A stretch of 60,213 nt of DNA, from the NCBI GenBank assembly GCA_900258555.1, contig LT984854.1:987071-1047283 (forward strand), in the 5' to 3' direction. Shown piece after piece: positions 1-8,412 of this stretch. The stretch's first letter is position 1. Every line of letters starts with the position of its first letter. The translations under genes were made by a program, and so were the position numbers. This stretch comes from an uncultured Desulfobacterium sp. Lineage in GTDB: Bacteria > Desulfobacterota > DSM-4660 > Desulfatiglandales > Desulfatiglandaceae. The notes under the pieces were generated by a model. The model was not told the DNA's origin and ran no database searches. It worked only from the letters and a program-made list of their open reading frames with translations.

Positions 1-1809
1 AGCGGCATTCCAGGTCATCAATGCATGACCACAACATATTGGGGTCACCCACACAAATGTGCGATGCCCCTCTTTTTTTGTAATTCCGCTGATTATATCC
101 AACAGCTTGTGTTCCGCTGATCGAGGGTCATTATCCGATAACAGAAATAGGAGATATTTAAGGAAGCTCGTACTGTCATTTATTATGTTGCCAATAACTT
201 GATTATCACGATCATCTGGAAATCCTTCGCAATCTAATTTGAGGACAAAAGAGGTAGACATTTTCTGTGAGTCAAGTCTTGCGTTAATTGTGAAGGCGAT
301 AAATCGGGTCAGTCTTACAGCGGGAAGATTTCGAAATCTAATTTTCTCACCAGCAAAAAGAGGTTTTATATTTTGATAATCGTTTTTGTGAAGCGAAATA
401 GGCACACAAGTGCCATCGATGTCAGGGCGTAAACCCCAGCTTTTTTCAGAATAAAGGTTAAGGATGTATGTTCCTTTCTCATCACTTGAAGCCAAAAGCT
501 TAATTGGTGCAGCACAGATCTCTCGGCGTGCGATATTAAGTATATCTTCAAGCTTTTTTTCGATTGTGTTTTTGTGCGTTGGTGTTTCGGGACGGGTATA
601 ATGTTGCAAAAGACCAAACAGGGTCGAAACTTTGGATTTATTGCTTTCCTCTGTGTTTGTTCTTTCACCTAAGATTTTTTTTATTCCAATATCGCTGGCT
701 TTACCTTGCAACCCAACAAGGAATTCAATGTTTACACCACTAAAAGCGTTTTTTGAAGCATTCGCAGATCCAGTCCACCACTGAACATGTTTTGAATTAT
801 ATTCTGAGACAAACAGCTTGGCATGGAGTCCGGAAAGGTCATCTTCACCAACTATGGTGTTAAATTCTGCATCAACAGAATCAAATGTTTTATCTATCTC
901 ATCTGTTTCCTCCCCTGGAGGCTCCGTCGCTTCATCCATTACAAAAAGCTTCACGCCTGCACTTTCAAGCATGCCATACGTTTTATTATTAAGTGCATTT
1001 AAACTGTCAGACCTAGAAATTAAAATAGTTTCGCGACTTTTTTTTATCTCTTTCTCAAGCCAAGTTTCACTTAAAAAAGGCGAAACTATGAGCATAGACC
1101 TGGATGATTCTATTTTTGGTCCTATCTTATAACGCTCCAATCCCATTGGCTTAAACACAAGGTTTCCAGATTCCCCCTCATCTTTAAATGGATACGGAAT
1201 CTCAAAATTGACACGTCGAACTTCTTCCGACATGATATTGATATGTTCCAGAACATTTTCTGGTATTTCGTTCCCCGCCAGAGAGGGTAAAGCTTCTATG
1301 AAATCTCCCAGTGGATGGTTACGACTAAAAGCCCGGTTGCGAGTTTTTAATTCCCCTTCCAAAACCAGGACCGTGTCCCAAGACTTGTCGAAAGTGAGGT
1401 TGCGAGACAGGCATAAAAATCGGTAGATAACAGGGCCATCGTCAGTCCTAAATCGCAGAAGCCATATTTTAGGGTGGAAGGCGCCACCTTCAGTTGGCGG
1501 TATTACCTGGACTACAATGTGTTCCAGAAAATGATACAGCAAATGCTGATGTTTCGGGACACTGATATGACCCTTTTGACAAAATATCCCTATCCGGCCG
1601 GTAGTTCGCCTTATTGCTTCAAGCGCTGACATCGGTTCTTGTAGAATTTCGTCTCTACTCTGACTTTCGTTAAGAAACATTGAAATTGGCGCCATAAGTA
1701 AAGAAAGTAAATCAAGCGTGTATGTCGTGGCAATTGCTCTATCCAACCGATACCCTTCGGGTGGACGCAGTTCTTCCAGATAAAGCAATCTTGCACTCGG
1801 CTCAAGCAT
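1..1809 (-). CDS. Phospholipase D-like nuclease family protein (C-terminus beyond window)
   Basis: The reading frame is open from an ATG at 1809 down to base 1 (603 codons, no stop), so the gene continues outside the window. Two PLD-type half-sites are visible: HPK at residues 112-114, followed about 20 residues later by an SRN motif, and HAK at 329-331, followed by GSANAS at 347-352. This HxK...(G/S)xN layout is that of PLD-superfamily nucleases and phosphodiesterases, which act as two-lobed or dimeric phosphoryl-transfer enzymes. The start overlaps the end of the DUF6361 gene by 8 bases, so the two are translationally coupled. Inference: a nuclease subunit of a defence-type operon. A DNA or lipid substrate cannot be distinguished from sequence. 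Confidence 0.75.
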   Translation of the reverse strand, partial: MLEPSARLLYLEELRPPEGYRLDRAIATTYTLDLLSLLMAPISMFLNESQSRDEILQEPMSALEAIRRTTGRIGIFCQKGHISVPKHQHLLYHFLEHIVVQVIPPTEGGAFHPKIWLLRFRTDDGPVIYRFLCLSRNLTFDKSWDTVLVLEGELKTRNRAFSRNHPLGDFIEALPSLAGNEIPENVLEHINIMSEEVRRVNFEIPYPFKDEGESGNLVFKPMGLERYKIGPKIESSRSMLIVSPFLSETWLEKEIKKSRETILISRSDSLNALNNKTYGMLESAGVKLFVMDEATEPPGEETDEIDKTFDSVDAEFNTIVGEDDLSGLHAKLFVSEYNSKHVQWWTGSANASKNAFSGVNIEFLVGLQGKASDIGIKKILGERTNTEESNKSKVSTLFGLLQHYTRPETPTHKNTIEKKLEDILNIARREICAAPIKLLASSDEKGTYILNLYSEKSWGLRPDIDGTCVPISLHKNDYQNIKPLFAGEKIRFRNLPAVRLTRFIAFTINARLDSQKMSTSFVLKLDCEGFPDDRDNQVIGNIINDSTSFLKYLLFLLSDNDPRSAEHKLLDIISGITKKEGHRTFVWVTPICCGHALMTWNAA

Positions 1810-3064
1810 TTGAAGCCTTTCCTCCGTTCAATCCAGCGTAAATATCAGAAAGATGTGTTTTTGTGATTGCCCAACGAAAATCGAGCCGGGCTGTACCTGA
1901 TGCCCCGCCCCATTTCATGAGGGCATCTTGATTATGCAGCCGAGCACGGTTTTTCTTCAATTGGTGTTCTCTCTGGCTTATTAATGACCGGGCCAGTGTG
2001 CTATCCGGGATAGTTCTGAGAGCGCCTTCATTAGCCAGGACAGAAAACCATTTTGTTACAAAAACTTTGGTTAGTTGAGGAATTCTGGCAGAAATAAGAG
2101 CCGGCCCTTTCCAAAAAGTTTCACTGTCGTTGCACCATTTCCCTAAGACTCCCCAATGGCCTAAAACTTCATCAGACCATTCTGAAAGATGATCTCTATA
2201 CTGATCGATCCTTTCCTTATTCTCTTTTTTTTCAGAAAGCATTAGGTTATACAATAGTGCCGCCCCGTGGATAATCTCAGAAAAATTCTGTGAATGTGAT
2301 ATCGCACTCAGTGTTGGTTCTTGAAGTGAATCAATAATTGGATGATTCCACACGAAATCGGTACCCATTGTATCGTTCGATTCAAGTAAAAATGCGGAAA
2401 ACAGACTTTCGGGGTGGGTTTGAAGCATTCTTTCCTTTAGATAGATAGCTTCATCGTGAGTAAGTTTAAGTGTTGTCTGTTTTAAAAAATCGTCTGGGGG
2501 ATTTGGAATCCCCGGATGCCATCCGATTTGGGCATTTTCTATGATAGGCTCATCATGTTCTTTCGACTTTGGATTCATCCCTGCGTTGTTCAAAGGTGAC
2601 TCTTTGTAAAAAAAGCAAATATGTCTAATATACTGGGTTTGAGAACCTGCAAGTAGACGGATTTTTAGGATGTTCAGACCGTTCCAATAAATACTGCTTG
2701 GAAGCCTTTGAAGCTTTTCTTTGGCTTCGATTCCAATAACACCTTCTTTCTCATCGCCTGCAATAAGTGCTCGTATGAGTTTTCTCTCGCGTCTTTCTAC
2801 TTCTGTGGCAATCTTGTCAACCGTCCAGCTATTTTTTTTAAGCTTCTTTTCGACGTCCTGATATATCCAGGGTACAAACAAAAAATACCTAGCACGTGTC
2901 TGGATTGTACTGGTTCCAGGAAAAAAATAATCAGCAAACGCATCCCGGATGTTACCAATACCAAGCTCGTCCCGTGTATCTTGCTGATTAAACAGTTCTA
3001 GCACATCCAGCATCTGCTGGCGTTCTTTCTCGGAAAAATCAATCCAGCCGAATTTCGACGCCAA
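1802..3064 (-). CDS. DUF6361 family protein
   Basis: A 420-residue protein whose N-terminus (GWIDFSEKERQQ, then DELGIGNIRDAFADYFFPGT and a TRARYFLFVPW block) matches my memory of the DUF6361 family. No enzymatic function is established for this family that I know of. I see no signal peptide or membrane segment, so it is probably cytosolic. It overlaps the downstream PLD-like gene by 8 bases and lies 62 bases after a dual-specificity phosphatase gene, so the three probably form one transcript. The pairing of DUF6361 with a PLD-like protein suggests a two-component module. A role in phage defence or nucleic-acid processing is inference from that pairing only. Confidence 0.7.
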   Translation of the reverse strand: MASKFGWIDFSEKERQQMLDVLELFNQQDTRDELGIGNIRDAFADYFFPGTSTIQTRARYFLFVPWIYQDVEKKLKKNSWTVDKIATEVERRERKLIRALIAGDEKEGVIGIEAKEKLQRLPSSIYWNGLNILKIRLLAGSQTQYIRHICFFYKESPLNNAGMNPKSKEHDEPIIENAQIGWHPGIPNPPDDFLKQTTLKLTHDEAIYLKERMLQTHPESLFSAFLLESNDTMGTDFVWNHPIIDSLQEPTLSAISHSQNFSEIIHGAALLYNLMLSEKKENKERIDQYRDHLSEWSDEVLGHWGVLGKWCNDSETFWKGPALISARIPQLTKVFVTKWFSVLANEGALRTIPDSTLARSLISQREHQLKKNRARLHNQDALMKWGGASGTARLDFRWAITKTHLSDIYAGLNGGKASNA

Positions 3065-3126
3065 TGTGGTAATCCTCCTTTTATTTCTTTATTTTTTCTT
3101 TGGTGTACAATGATCGGCAGATGAAT

Positions 3127-3708
3127 TTACTCCCCCTTAACCCATGAAATCACCAAGTCACGTTGTTTTAATGTCTCGGGCGAAGATTGATCACAATCTT
3201 CAGTGACTCTCCTTAGCTCTCGAATGAGCTCTAGAGCTTTCTCGCCCGGAGAGATTCCATGCCTTGCCAGGTAACAGCCAGCTACCGTGCCGGTTCGGCC
3301 TCGACCTCCCCAACAGTGAATATAGACCGGTTTATTCTCCTGAATTGCCTGATCTATGTGGTCAAGGATCTGACTCATTTCAATCCTTGAAGGAATCCAA
3401 GTGTCCCTTATTGGCATTCTTTCAAAATAAATCGTGTGACCCATGGATTCAGCAATAGATTTCATTGGAGCTTCGTAGGGTACAAATGGCTTGCCATTCC
3501 AGTTGACTTCATCCGGTGCCATTAGATTTATCACATGACGGATTCCGTGGTCTATCAGCGCCTTCAGTTTATCGTGGTCCTCCTTGTCTGGTGATCCTGG
3601 ATAACAACCTGCCAGTAACTTTCCTGGGATGACCCAATATGAACGAGGGAATGGGACAGAATCGGGGATGCGGTGAGCTGGTGGATCGGAGATTATTTGA
3701 TGAGCCAT
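3127..3708 (-). CDS. Dual-specificity / tyrosine protein phosphatase family protein
   Basis: A 193-residue protein carrying the cysteine-phosphatase P-loop HCWGGRGRTG (HCx5R form with catalytic Cys and Arg) near residue 131. An upstream Asp-containing loop (MPIRDTWIPS) could supply the general acid. This fold removes phosphate from proteins, sugars or nucleotides through a cysteinyl-phosphate intermediate. No signal peptide is seen, so it should be cytosolic. The gene lies 62 bases upstream of the DUF6361 gene on the same strand. Related phosphatases often sit near ADP-ribosylglycohydrolases, and one is encoded about 1.2 kb further upstream on the same strand. The substrate is unknown. Confidence 0.8.
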   Translation of the reverse strand: MAHQIISDPPAHRIPDSVPFPRSYWVIPGKLLAGCYPGSPDKEDHDKLKALIDHGIRHVINLMAPDEVNWNGKPFVPYEAPMKSIAESMGHTIYFERMPIRDTWIPSRIEMSQILDHIDQAIQENKPVYIHCWGGRGRTGTVAGCYLARHGISPGEKALELIRELRRVTEDCDQSSPETLKQRDLVISWVKGE

Positions 3709-3831
3709 TTGTTTATCTCGATTATTTTATTGAACAAATCTAAACAAAAAGCATTATCTCTCACAGAGGCACATGAGACCACAGAGTATTTTCAGCTAAC
3801 TTGCTGAAAGGGCGATTCAACTGAAAATGCG

Positions 3832-4275
3832 TTAATATTCCGGGTGATTTATTTCAAGCCAGGCTTCTACGTCCTGTTTCAGTGTTCTGACAAATTCTAT
3901 AAGTTCTTCCGCGTCATTTTTCGTTACACCACCTGCATAATCGTATTCCACGATATTTCTCTTTGCCCGACAGGCATCCAGATAATTTGCATCATCTTTT
4001 CTATCCGCTCCCAGGATCAGCGGTAATGCCTGAATGGTCCTGTAATGCTGGAGAGTCCTCTCAGCCTTGTATCCCTCCGCATAAAGGAGAACGGTACAGA
4101 GTTTTAGAGCTGCGTTATAAGCGATTCCAAACCGCCAATCCTCAGAAATGCCGCCTTCTCCCGCATCCTTAAGATCGCGATCCACGATGGCCAGGAGATT
4201 CCCGATCTCTTGTGTGCTGGTCAGGTGTTCTTTCAACCACCCGTTAGCGGCCCATTGCTTCAAAGTCATTTTCAT
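3832..4275 (-). CDS. HEPN domain protein (putative toxin partner of MNT)
   Basis: A 147-residue, helix-rich protein that overlaps the end of the nucleotidyltransferase gene by 32 bases. The C-terminal half contains ACRAKRNIVEYD, in the position where HEPN proteins carry their Rx4-6H-type motif. The motif here has Arg and Asn but no His, as in many MNT-associated HEPN proteins. In known HEPN/MNT pairs, the HEPN member is an RNase toxin and the MNT member is an antitoxin that AMPylates it or blocks it. The coupling to MNT supports that arrangement here. Because the His is not evident, RNase activity is uncertain, and the protein may serve only as a binding partner. Confidence 0.7.
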   Translation of the reverse strand: MKMTLKQWAANGWLKEHLTSTQEIGNLLAIVDRDLKDAGEGGISEDWRFGIAYNAALKLCTVLLYAEGYKAERTLQHYRTIQALPLILGADRKDDANYLDACRAKRNIVEYDYAGGVTKNDAEELIEFVRTLKQDVEAWLEINHPEY

Positions 4276-4831
4276 TACCTATGATGAAAAGTTTGGGCGA
4301 TGTGACAATACCTTTAATAAAATGATCTCCGGTTTTTAATCTCTCTTGGAATTCTTCCGATGTTATGGTGTGCGGATTGATCTCCCGGCCAACTTGTTCA
4401 GCAACCCCTGAAAGCAGTTCTGTTATTTTTTTCAGCCCCAAATTTCCGATAACAAAGAGATCCACATCGCTTTCTGCTTTTTCATTTCCTTCGGCAAATG
4501 AACCGAAGACAAAGGCCAATGAAATTTTTTTATCCTGAAGTGCTTCTTTGAGAAGATCCACGAGACCCGTCGTCTTGAGCACTATTTTCTTCAAGTCAGT
4601 GAAAAGAGGATTTGATTTATTTGCCTTGTAATAAATGCGATTACTGTCTTTTCTGGCAGTCAGAAGTTCAAGTCGGGTCAGTTTACGGAGTTCCTGGCGG
4701 ATCGTACTGTCATTGAGCCCGGTTCGCCGCTGGATCTCCCGGATGTGGAGTTCCAGATCTTCCGGGCCCAGGAGAAGCCTGAAGATCTCGGAGCGCGTAC
4801 GGGATGATAAAATTTCACTCAGCATATCCAT
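4244..4831 (-). CDS. Winged-helix + MNT nucleotidyltransferase (putative antitoxin/regulator)
   Basis: The N-terminal ~80 residues form an ArsR-like winged helix (SRTRSEIFRLLL, then REIQRRTGLNDSTIRQELRKL). This is followed by a minimal nucleotidyltransferase domain with GSFAEG...ESDVDLFVIG (the GSxxxG and DxD signature). MNT enzymes transfer AMP or another NMP to protein targets. The fused DNA-binding domain suggests the protein also represses its own operon. I chose the ATG at 4831; in-frame GTG/ATG codons at 4870 and 4849 are possible but would lie across an 18-base perfect palindrome (4845-4862) that looks like an operator. The HEPN gene follows with a 32-base overlap. Confidence 0.75.
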   Translation of the reverse strand: MDMLSEILSSRTRSEIFRLLLGPEDLELHIREIQRRTGLNDSTIRQELRKLTRLELLTARKDSNRIYYKANKSNPLFTDLKKIVLKTTGLVDLLKEALQDKKISLAFVFGSFAEGNEKAESDVDLFVIGNLGLKKITELLSGVAEQVGREINPHTITSEEFQERLKTGDHFIKGIVTSPKLFIIGNENDFEAMGR

Positions 4832-4844
4832 ATTGCGTGTATAT

Positions 4845-4862
4845 ACCATGCAATTGCATGGT
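4845..4862. promoter_or_regulatory. Perfect 18-bp palindrome upstream of the wHTH-MNT gene
   Basis: The sequence ACCATGCAATTGCATGGT reads the same on both strands. It lies directly before the likely start codon (4831) of the winged-helix MNT gene. Its position and symmetry fit an autoregulatory operator for a dimeric winged-helix repressor. No binding evidence exists beyond the symmetry. Confidence 0.45.
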
Positions 4863-4946
4863 TTGTCCACTCATTTAGTTGTAAGTATCGGGGTATCCAC
4901 TCTTGTCTCCGCTTTTCCGTTTCACCCCTTCTCCCCTTCAGCCTTT

Positions 4947-5876
4947 TCACCCATTCACCGCTTCAGCCTTTTTCGCCAAGCGTGTTGCAAGATCACCAAG
5001 ATAGTCAAACCCCTCTATTCGTTGAATCCAATCGTCAGGAATGGCACCCACGCCGAGGTATGCTCCACTAATGGAGCCTCCGATACATGCAATGGAATCA
5101 GAATCCCCATTGGTGTTGGCACCTCTGATGACGACCTTCTTATAATCGTCCGGGTATCGAAGAAAACAATAAAGCGCTAATGCCACTGCTTCTTCTCCGA
5201 TCCAACCTTCTCCCAAATATTTCAATGCCTCTTCTTCATCTTCCCAATTAAGGCATTCTTCGATCTTGAGGATTGCCTTATCAAATTCTCTGGATATGCC
5301 TTCTGTAAAAGAAAGTAGCTCAGTAATCATTTGATCAGGGGAGATGCCGTCAAGGGCAAGTTTGATGAGGTATGCTGCCCCGATGCATGCGGCATCCGCG
5401 GTCTGGTGTCTATGGGTGCATATGCCGGTAGATTTTGCTACGTCTTTCAGCTTCTCTGGGTCTTTCTGATACAGATAGCCGATTGACGCAACCCTCATGG
5501 CAGAACCGCAACCTTTTGATCCTGTGACTCCACTTTCGGCCCAGTGAAGCCCTTTTTCCATGTTGGAAATACCTGTTAAGCAGGCATTGCCGGGAGTGCG
5601 ATTGTTTTCAGGTGAATGGCGCCATTTGATGAATTCATCCCGCACCGCCGTCATAATTGAAGCGATGTCCTGATACCCTGCCTTGATCAAGGCCTCGGCA
5701 ATCGCGATGCTCATCTGGGTATCGTCTGTGTAAAGGGCTGGGTCCGGCAGGTCCGTGATGCCATCTCTTCCAAATACTGACATTATTTGAGGAAGGGATT
5801 TAAACTCGGTAAGCCTTCCAAGTGCATCACCAATAGCTAGACCATAAATAATGCCTTTGGCTTTATCAAGGTCCAT
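4947..5876 (-). CDS. ADP-ribosylglycohydrolase (DraG family)
   Basis: A 309-residue protein with the family's features: GLAIGDALG near the N-terminus, YTDDTQM (metal-binding Thr-Asp-Asp) at about 66-72, a central GCGSAMR block, THRHQTADAA, and the C-terminal NGDSDSIA metal-binding Asp motif. These residues bind the two Mg ions that position ADP-ribose for cleavage of the N- or O-glycosidic bond. The length is normal for the family, so the enzyme should be active. No signal peptide is present. Family members remove ADP-ribose from nitrogenase reductase or other proteins. No nitrogenase gene lies nearby, so the substrate here is open. It sits alone between the HEPN/MNT pair and a decayed region. 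Confidence 0.9.
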   Translation of the reverse strand: MDLDKAKGIIYGLAIGDALGRLTEFKSLPQIMSVFGRDGITDLPDPALYTDDTQMSIAIAEALIKAGYQDIASIMTAVRDEFIKWRHSPENNRTPGNACLTGISNMEKGLHWAESGVTGSKGCGSAMRVASIGYLYQKDPEKLKDVAKSTGICTHRHQTADAACIGAAYLIKLALDGISPDQMITELLSFTEGISREFDKAILKIEECLNWEDEEEALKYLGEGWIGEEAVALALYCFLRYPDDYKKVVIRGANTNGDSDSIACIGGSISGAYLGVGAIPDDWIQRIEGFDYLGDLATRLAKKAEAVNG

Positions 5877-6102
5877 AGTCTTCGATCGTTTTTTGGTGAC
5901 TATATGGAGTTACTGTTGGAAATCGCGAGATGATTGCATAAGTACCTTATAAAAATCCAGTGATTTTTATAAGTCCTTCCCTTTTTACATTTATCCCTAA
6001 ATCTCACCGTTCGCCGAGTCCCCAGGTGATACGAATAAGACCAGAGAAATAATGAATAATTAGAAAATAAAGCGGGTTGGAAGGCAACCGTACCCATCTC
6101 TA

Positions 6103-6312
6103 TTAATAGGCGTACCCCTCCACGGTGTCATGAAGAATACCGGCGATGATGACCTCATTGGAACAGCCTGCCCTGGCTAGAATAATACCCACGGCCAGGG
6201 GATGCGTGATGTAAGGGATATCTGTTTCCTTCCGAACCTGATTTTGATGCGCCTTTACCGCTACCTCAATAGCCGGATCTATCAGAGTTTTCATACCCGT
6301 TTTACCCTTCAT
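6103..6312 (-). pseudogene. Truncated HD-domain (SpoT/MESH1-like) hydrolase fragment
   Basis: Sixty-nine residues closely follow the N-terminus of the HD-type (p)ppGpp hydrolase family: AIEVAVKAHQNQVRKETD, then PYITHPLAVG and AGILHDTVEG. The frame stops just after the HD pair (HDTVE). Full-length small hydrolases of this family run to about 180 residues and need further His/Asp and helical elements. The 200 bases that follow show no continuation in any frame I checked, so this looks like a remnant. The natural start is probably the internal ATG at 6294 (MKTLIDP). Activity is unlikely. Confidence 0.6.
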
Positions 6313-6324
6313 ACATGTGTCTTG

Positions 6325-6549
6325 TTAAATCCACACATTGTCTCCAACGAACTTTTCCGCCCAGGCCATAAGGTCTTTCCCATATATGCTTGGCTTTCCC
6401 TCATGTATCACATCAGTTAACCAGTTCTTGCTTTTACGAATAGGACCGGCCCAGGTTTGCCGTTCAGCAGAAAAATGGATTTCAAGGATTTTTAGAAGAA
6501 TGGCTGTTGAAAGAAGCAGGAACCTGTCGACCTTTATATCTATTTCCAT
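6325..6549 (-). CDS. Hypothetical protein, 74 aa
   Basis: A short open frame that ends 12 bases before the truncated HD-domain fragment on the same strand. The protein has an amphipathic N-terminal helix, then NWLTDVIHEGKPSIYGKDL, and a Trp-rich end. I do not recognise it. It may be a small real gene co-transcribed with the HD fragment, or the C-terminal remains of a longer one. No ribosome-binding site is convincing, and confidence is low. Confidence 0.3.
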   Translation of the reverse strand: MEIDIKVDRFLLLSTAILLKILEIHFSAERQTWAGPIRKSKNWLTDVIHEGKPSIYGKDLMAWAEKFVGDNVWI

Positions 6550-6638
6550 ATCGGTAGTGATTTGTGTGAGCCTTACGAAAGACAGCGGGACGGTGGTAAG
6601 GAAGTAACTAACTCACTCTAAGCTATAATAAAAGCATG

Positions 6639-6676
6639 AAAGGCGATAGATGAAGATATCGTTGATCGCCTTTTTC
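6639..6676. terminator. Hairpin with T-run downstream of yoeB
   Basis: A 9-bp stem (AAAGGCGAT / ATCGCCTTT at 6639-6647 and 6665-6673) with a 17-base loop is followed by a run of T on the plus strand. It lies about 160 bases past the yoeB stop codon. It could act as a terminator in either direction, although the T-run is clearer on the plus strand. Confidence 0.45.
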
Positions 6677-6833
6677 ATTTTCTTCTTAGCCGCAACTGCC
6701 ATCAAACTGATTTGTTTAGTATGGGCGGCGGGGGTGAGCGGATGAGATTGACGGGTGCGCCCACAGGAATCTTGCCATAGGCATGACAGAAGGCCGAAAA
6801 CCTTCCGCAAAGATCCTACCACTAAAAGAAATA

Positions 6834-7091
6834 TCATTCATAATGATAACGGCAACTGATAACAATAATGGCGTCTTTTTCCATCTTGTAAACCAACCGG
6901 TGTTCTTTGTTGATACGGCGGGACCAGCAGCCAGTTAGCTGAAACCTTAAACGTTCCGGCTTGCCAATGCCTTCTTCCGGATGGCGTATAATGTCCTTTA
7001 AAAGCTCCCTGATACGTTTGACAAGAAGCTTGTCTCTGTCTAAAAACCACTCAAAATCCTTCCACGCATCTTCTGTAAACTGGATTTTCAT
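6834..7091 (-). CDS. yoeB: YoeB/Txe family toxin (mRNA interferase)
   Basis: An 85-residue protein matching YoeB along its whole length: FTEDAWKDFEWFLDRDK, then RIRELLKDIIRHPEEGIGKPE and LTGCWSRRINKEHRLVYK, with the conserved terminal SCRYHY. The C-terminal Arg/His/Tyr residues form the ribosome-dependent RNase site that cuts mRNA in the A site. The gene overlaps the antitoxin gene by four bases (ATGA), the usual yefM-yoeB order. All key residues look intact, so the toxin should be functional and must be neutralised by YefM. Confidence 0.93.
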   Translation of the reverse strand: MKIQFTEDAWKDFEWFLDRDKLLVKRIRELLKDIIRHPEEGIGKPERLRFQLTGCWSRRINKEHRLVYKMEKDAIIVISCRYHYE

Positions 7092-7345
7092 AAGTCTTCG
7101 ACCGGAAAAGATACCAACTTGCCGTTTTTGGCATTTTGCAAAGATCTTTCCAGGTGGGCGCGATTAGCGGGGGAATATAATAAGTATGCCGTTTCCTCCA
7201 AATTTTGGTAATCTTCGAGGGACAATAAAACAGCCTGCTCTTTGGATTCGCTGCTTACAATAATCGTAGGCTCGGAGTTCTCGCAAACATCGCGGATTAG
7301 TTCCCGCAATTTCTTTCTCGCAGCACTGTAAGTTATGGCTTTCAT
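7088..7345 (-). CDS. yefM: YefM family antitoxin
   Basis: An 85-residue Phd/YefM antitoxin. The N-terminus (MKAITYSAARKKLRELIRDV) is the DNA-binding fold and EPTIIVSSESKEQAVLLSLEDY continues it. The C-terminal portion would wrap the YoeB dimer. A strong ribosome-binding site (GGAGG) lies 6 bases before the ATG. The protein should repress its own operon together with YoeB. The module is complete, unlike the neighbouring HigBA remains. Confidence 0.92.
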   Translation of the reverse strand: MKAITYSAARKKLRELIRDVCENSEPTIIVSSESKEQAVLLSLEDYQNLEETAYLLYSPANRAHLERSLQNAKNGKLVSFPVEDL

Positions 7346-7403
7346 ATGCTACCTCCTTTTTGGATTTCATTGCTTTCCATGGAGAGAAGGAACTCCTGGT
7401 TCA

Positions 7404-8021
7404 CTATCTTTTCCTATTATGCATGAAATAAAAAAATGGCCTTGAATCCAAATAAATATATCGCGATTCATAAAACGAATCAATTACTTTATTGACAGGT
7501 TTTAAAAAGGAAGTTTCGGAAGAAAAAAAGCCGTCACGAAGAGGGGAACTTTGGTTCCGAATAAACTTACTGTATCTGGGGGAGATGGTTGTGGGCAGAA
7601 AAAAGCGCACCTCACGTTCTTCCATTCCCAAAAGGGTGACATATTCGATTTCAACCATGACTTCAGCATTTGGATTGAGATTGCCCACCGAGAGGGTGAA
7701 GATGTTGGGTCTTTCTTCATCTAACAGGTATCCACCGTTACCATTTGCAAGAGCATCATCATAGATCTCAAACGCCTTGTTGCGCTCTTCCACATGACCA
7801 TGGATCTTTTTCCCATCAATAACAGCGTTGAAGCCACACACTGCCGCGCCCTCGGGCAAGGGGAATTTGTATACAGCCTCTATTGCCTTGTCCTCTTGAT
7901 TGGTGAATCTTTGAAATATGTTAATCTTGGCACCTCGTCCCAAAATATCCCCTCTCACCTTCACACCCGTTAAAGGAATGGGGCCAGACATTGAAGATAG
8001 AAGACCGTACGACTCATTCAT
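7404..8021 (-). pseudogene. Truncated VIT-domain (inter-alpha-trypsin-type) protein
   Basis: A 205-residue frame that starts like the VIT domain proteins of bacteria: PLTGVKVRGDILGRGAKINI, FQRFTNQEDKAIEAVYKFPL, then DGKKIHGHVEERNKAFEIYD and LDEERPNIFTLSVGNL. In intact members the VIT domain is followed by a von Willebrand A domain with a MIDAS metal site, and the protein is 600 residues or more. Here the frame diverges after about residue 165 and stops, so the VWA part is lost. The start overlaps the end of the merR gene by 8 bases, an arrangement seen for intact VIT genes. It is probably non-functional or a lone adhesion-like domain. Confidence 0.7.
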
Positions 8022-8406
8022 CTTTTTCCCCTCCTGACTCTAACATTGTTCTTGCGATCCTTATAATCTCTATAATCTTCTTCCGCTCCTTTTCCTCAAG
8101 ATCTCGACTTATATGCAGTTCAATTCCCTGATCGAGCCGATACCTTATCCATAATTCCCTTTCGGTTAACAATTTCGGCTCATTGCCTTTTTTGAGGAAC
8201 TCAAAAATTGCGGACAGTCTTAAACCTTTGTCCTGAAGTGACTTTATTTCGACCAATCTTTTTAAATGACTGTCAAAATAAAACCCGCCCCTACCTCTGC
8301 CAGCCGGCGGGTCCACCAGACCTTCTTGGATATAATATCTTATTGTTCTTCTTGAATAACCAGTTAGTTCGCAAAGGTCATCAATTGTGTATTGCTTCTC
8401 GCCCAT
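8014..8406 (-). CDS. MerR family transcriptional regulator
   Basis: A 130-residue protein with a typical MerR N-terminal winged HTH: YTIDDLCELTGYSRRTIRYY, then QEGLVDPPAGRGRGGFY and a coiled region LVEIKSLQDKGLRLSAIFEF. The remaining C-terminus forms the dimer helix and has no obvious metal-binding Cys set. MerR proteins bind a palindrome in an over-long or normal spacer and activate by twisting DNA. Such a palindrome lies in its own promoter (8413-8441). The next gene, a VIT-domain remnant, overlaps it by 8 bases, so both share a transcript. Confidence 0.88.
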   Translation of the reverse strand: MGEKQYTIDDLCELTGYSRRTIRYYIQEGLVDPPAGRGRGGFYFDSHLKRLVEIKSLQDKGLRLSAIFEFLKKGNEPKLLTERELWIRYRLDQGIELHISRDLEEKERKKIIEIIRIARTMLESGGEKDE

Positions 8407-8412
8407 ATTTTT

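Noticed and set aside
5900-6097. 65-aa minus-strand frame next to the ADP-ribosylglycohydrolase gene
   Set aside because: No recognisable features, low-complexity aromatic content, and no ribosome site; it does not continue the truncated HD protein in any frame.
6613-6837. 74-aa minus-strand frame downstream of yoeB
   Set aside because: It contains the hairpin terminator sequence and has no protein-like pattern; probably untranslated.
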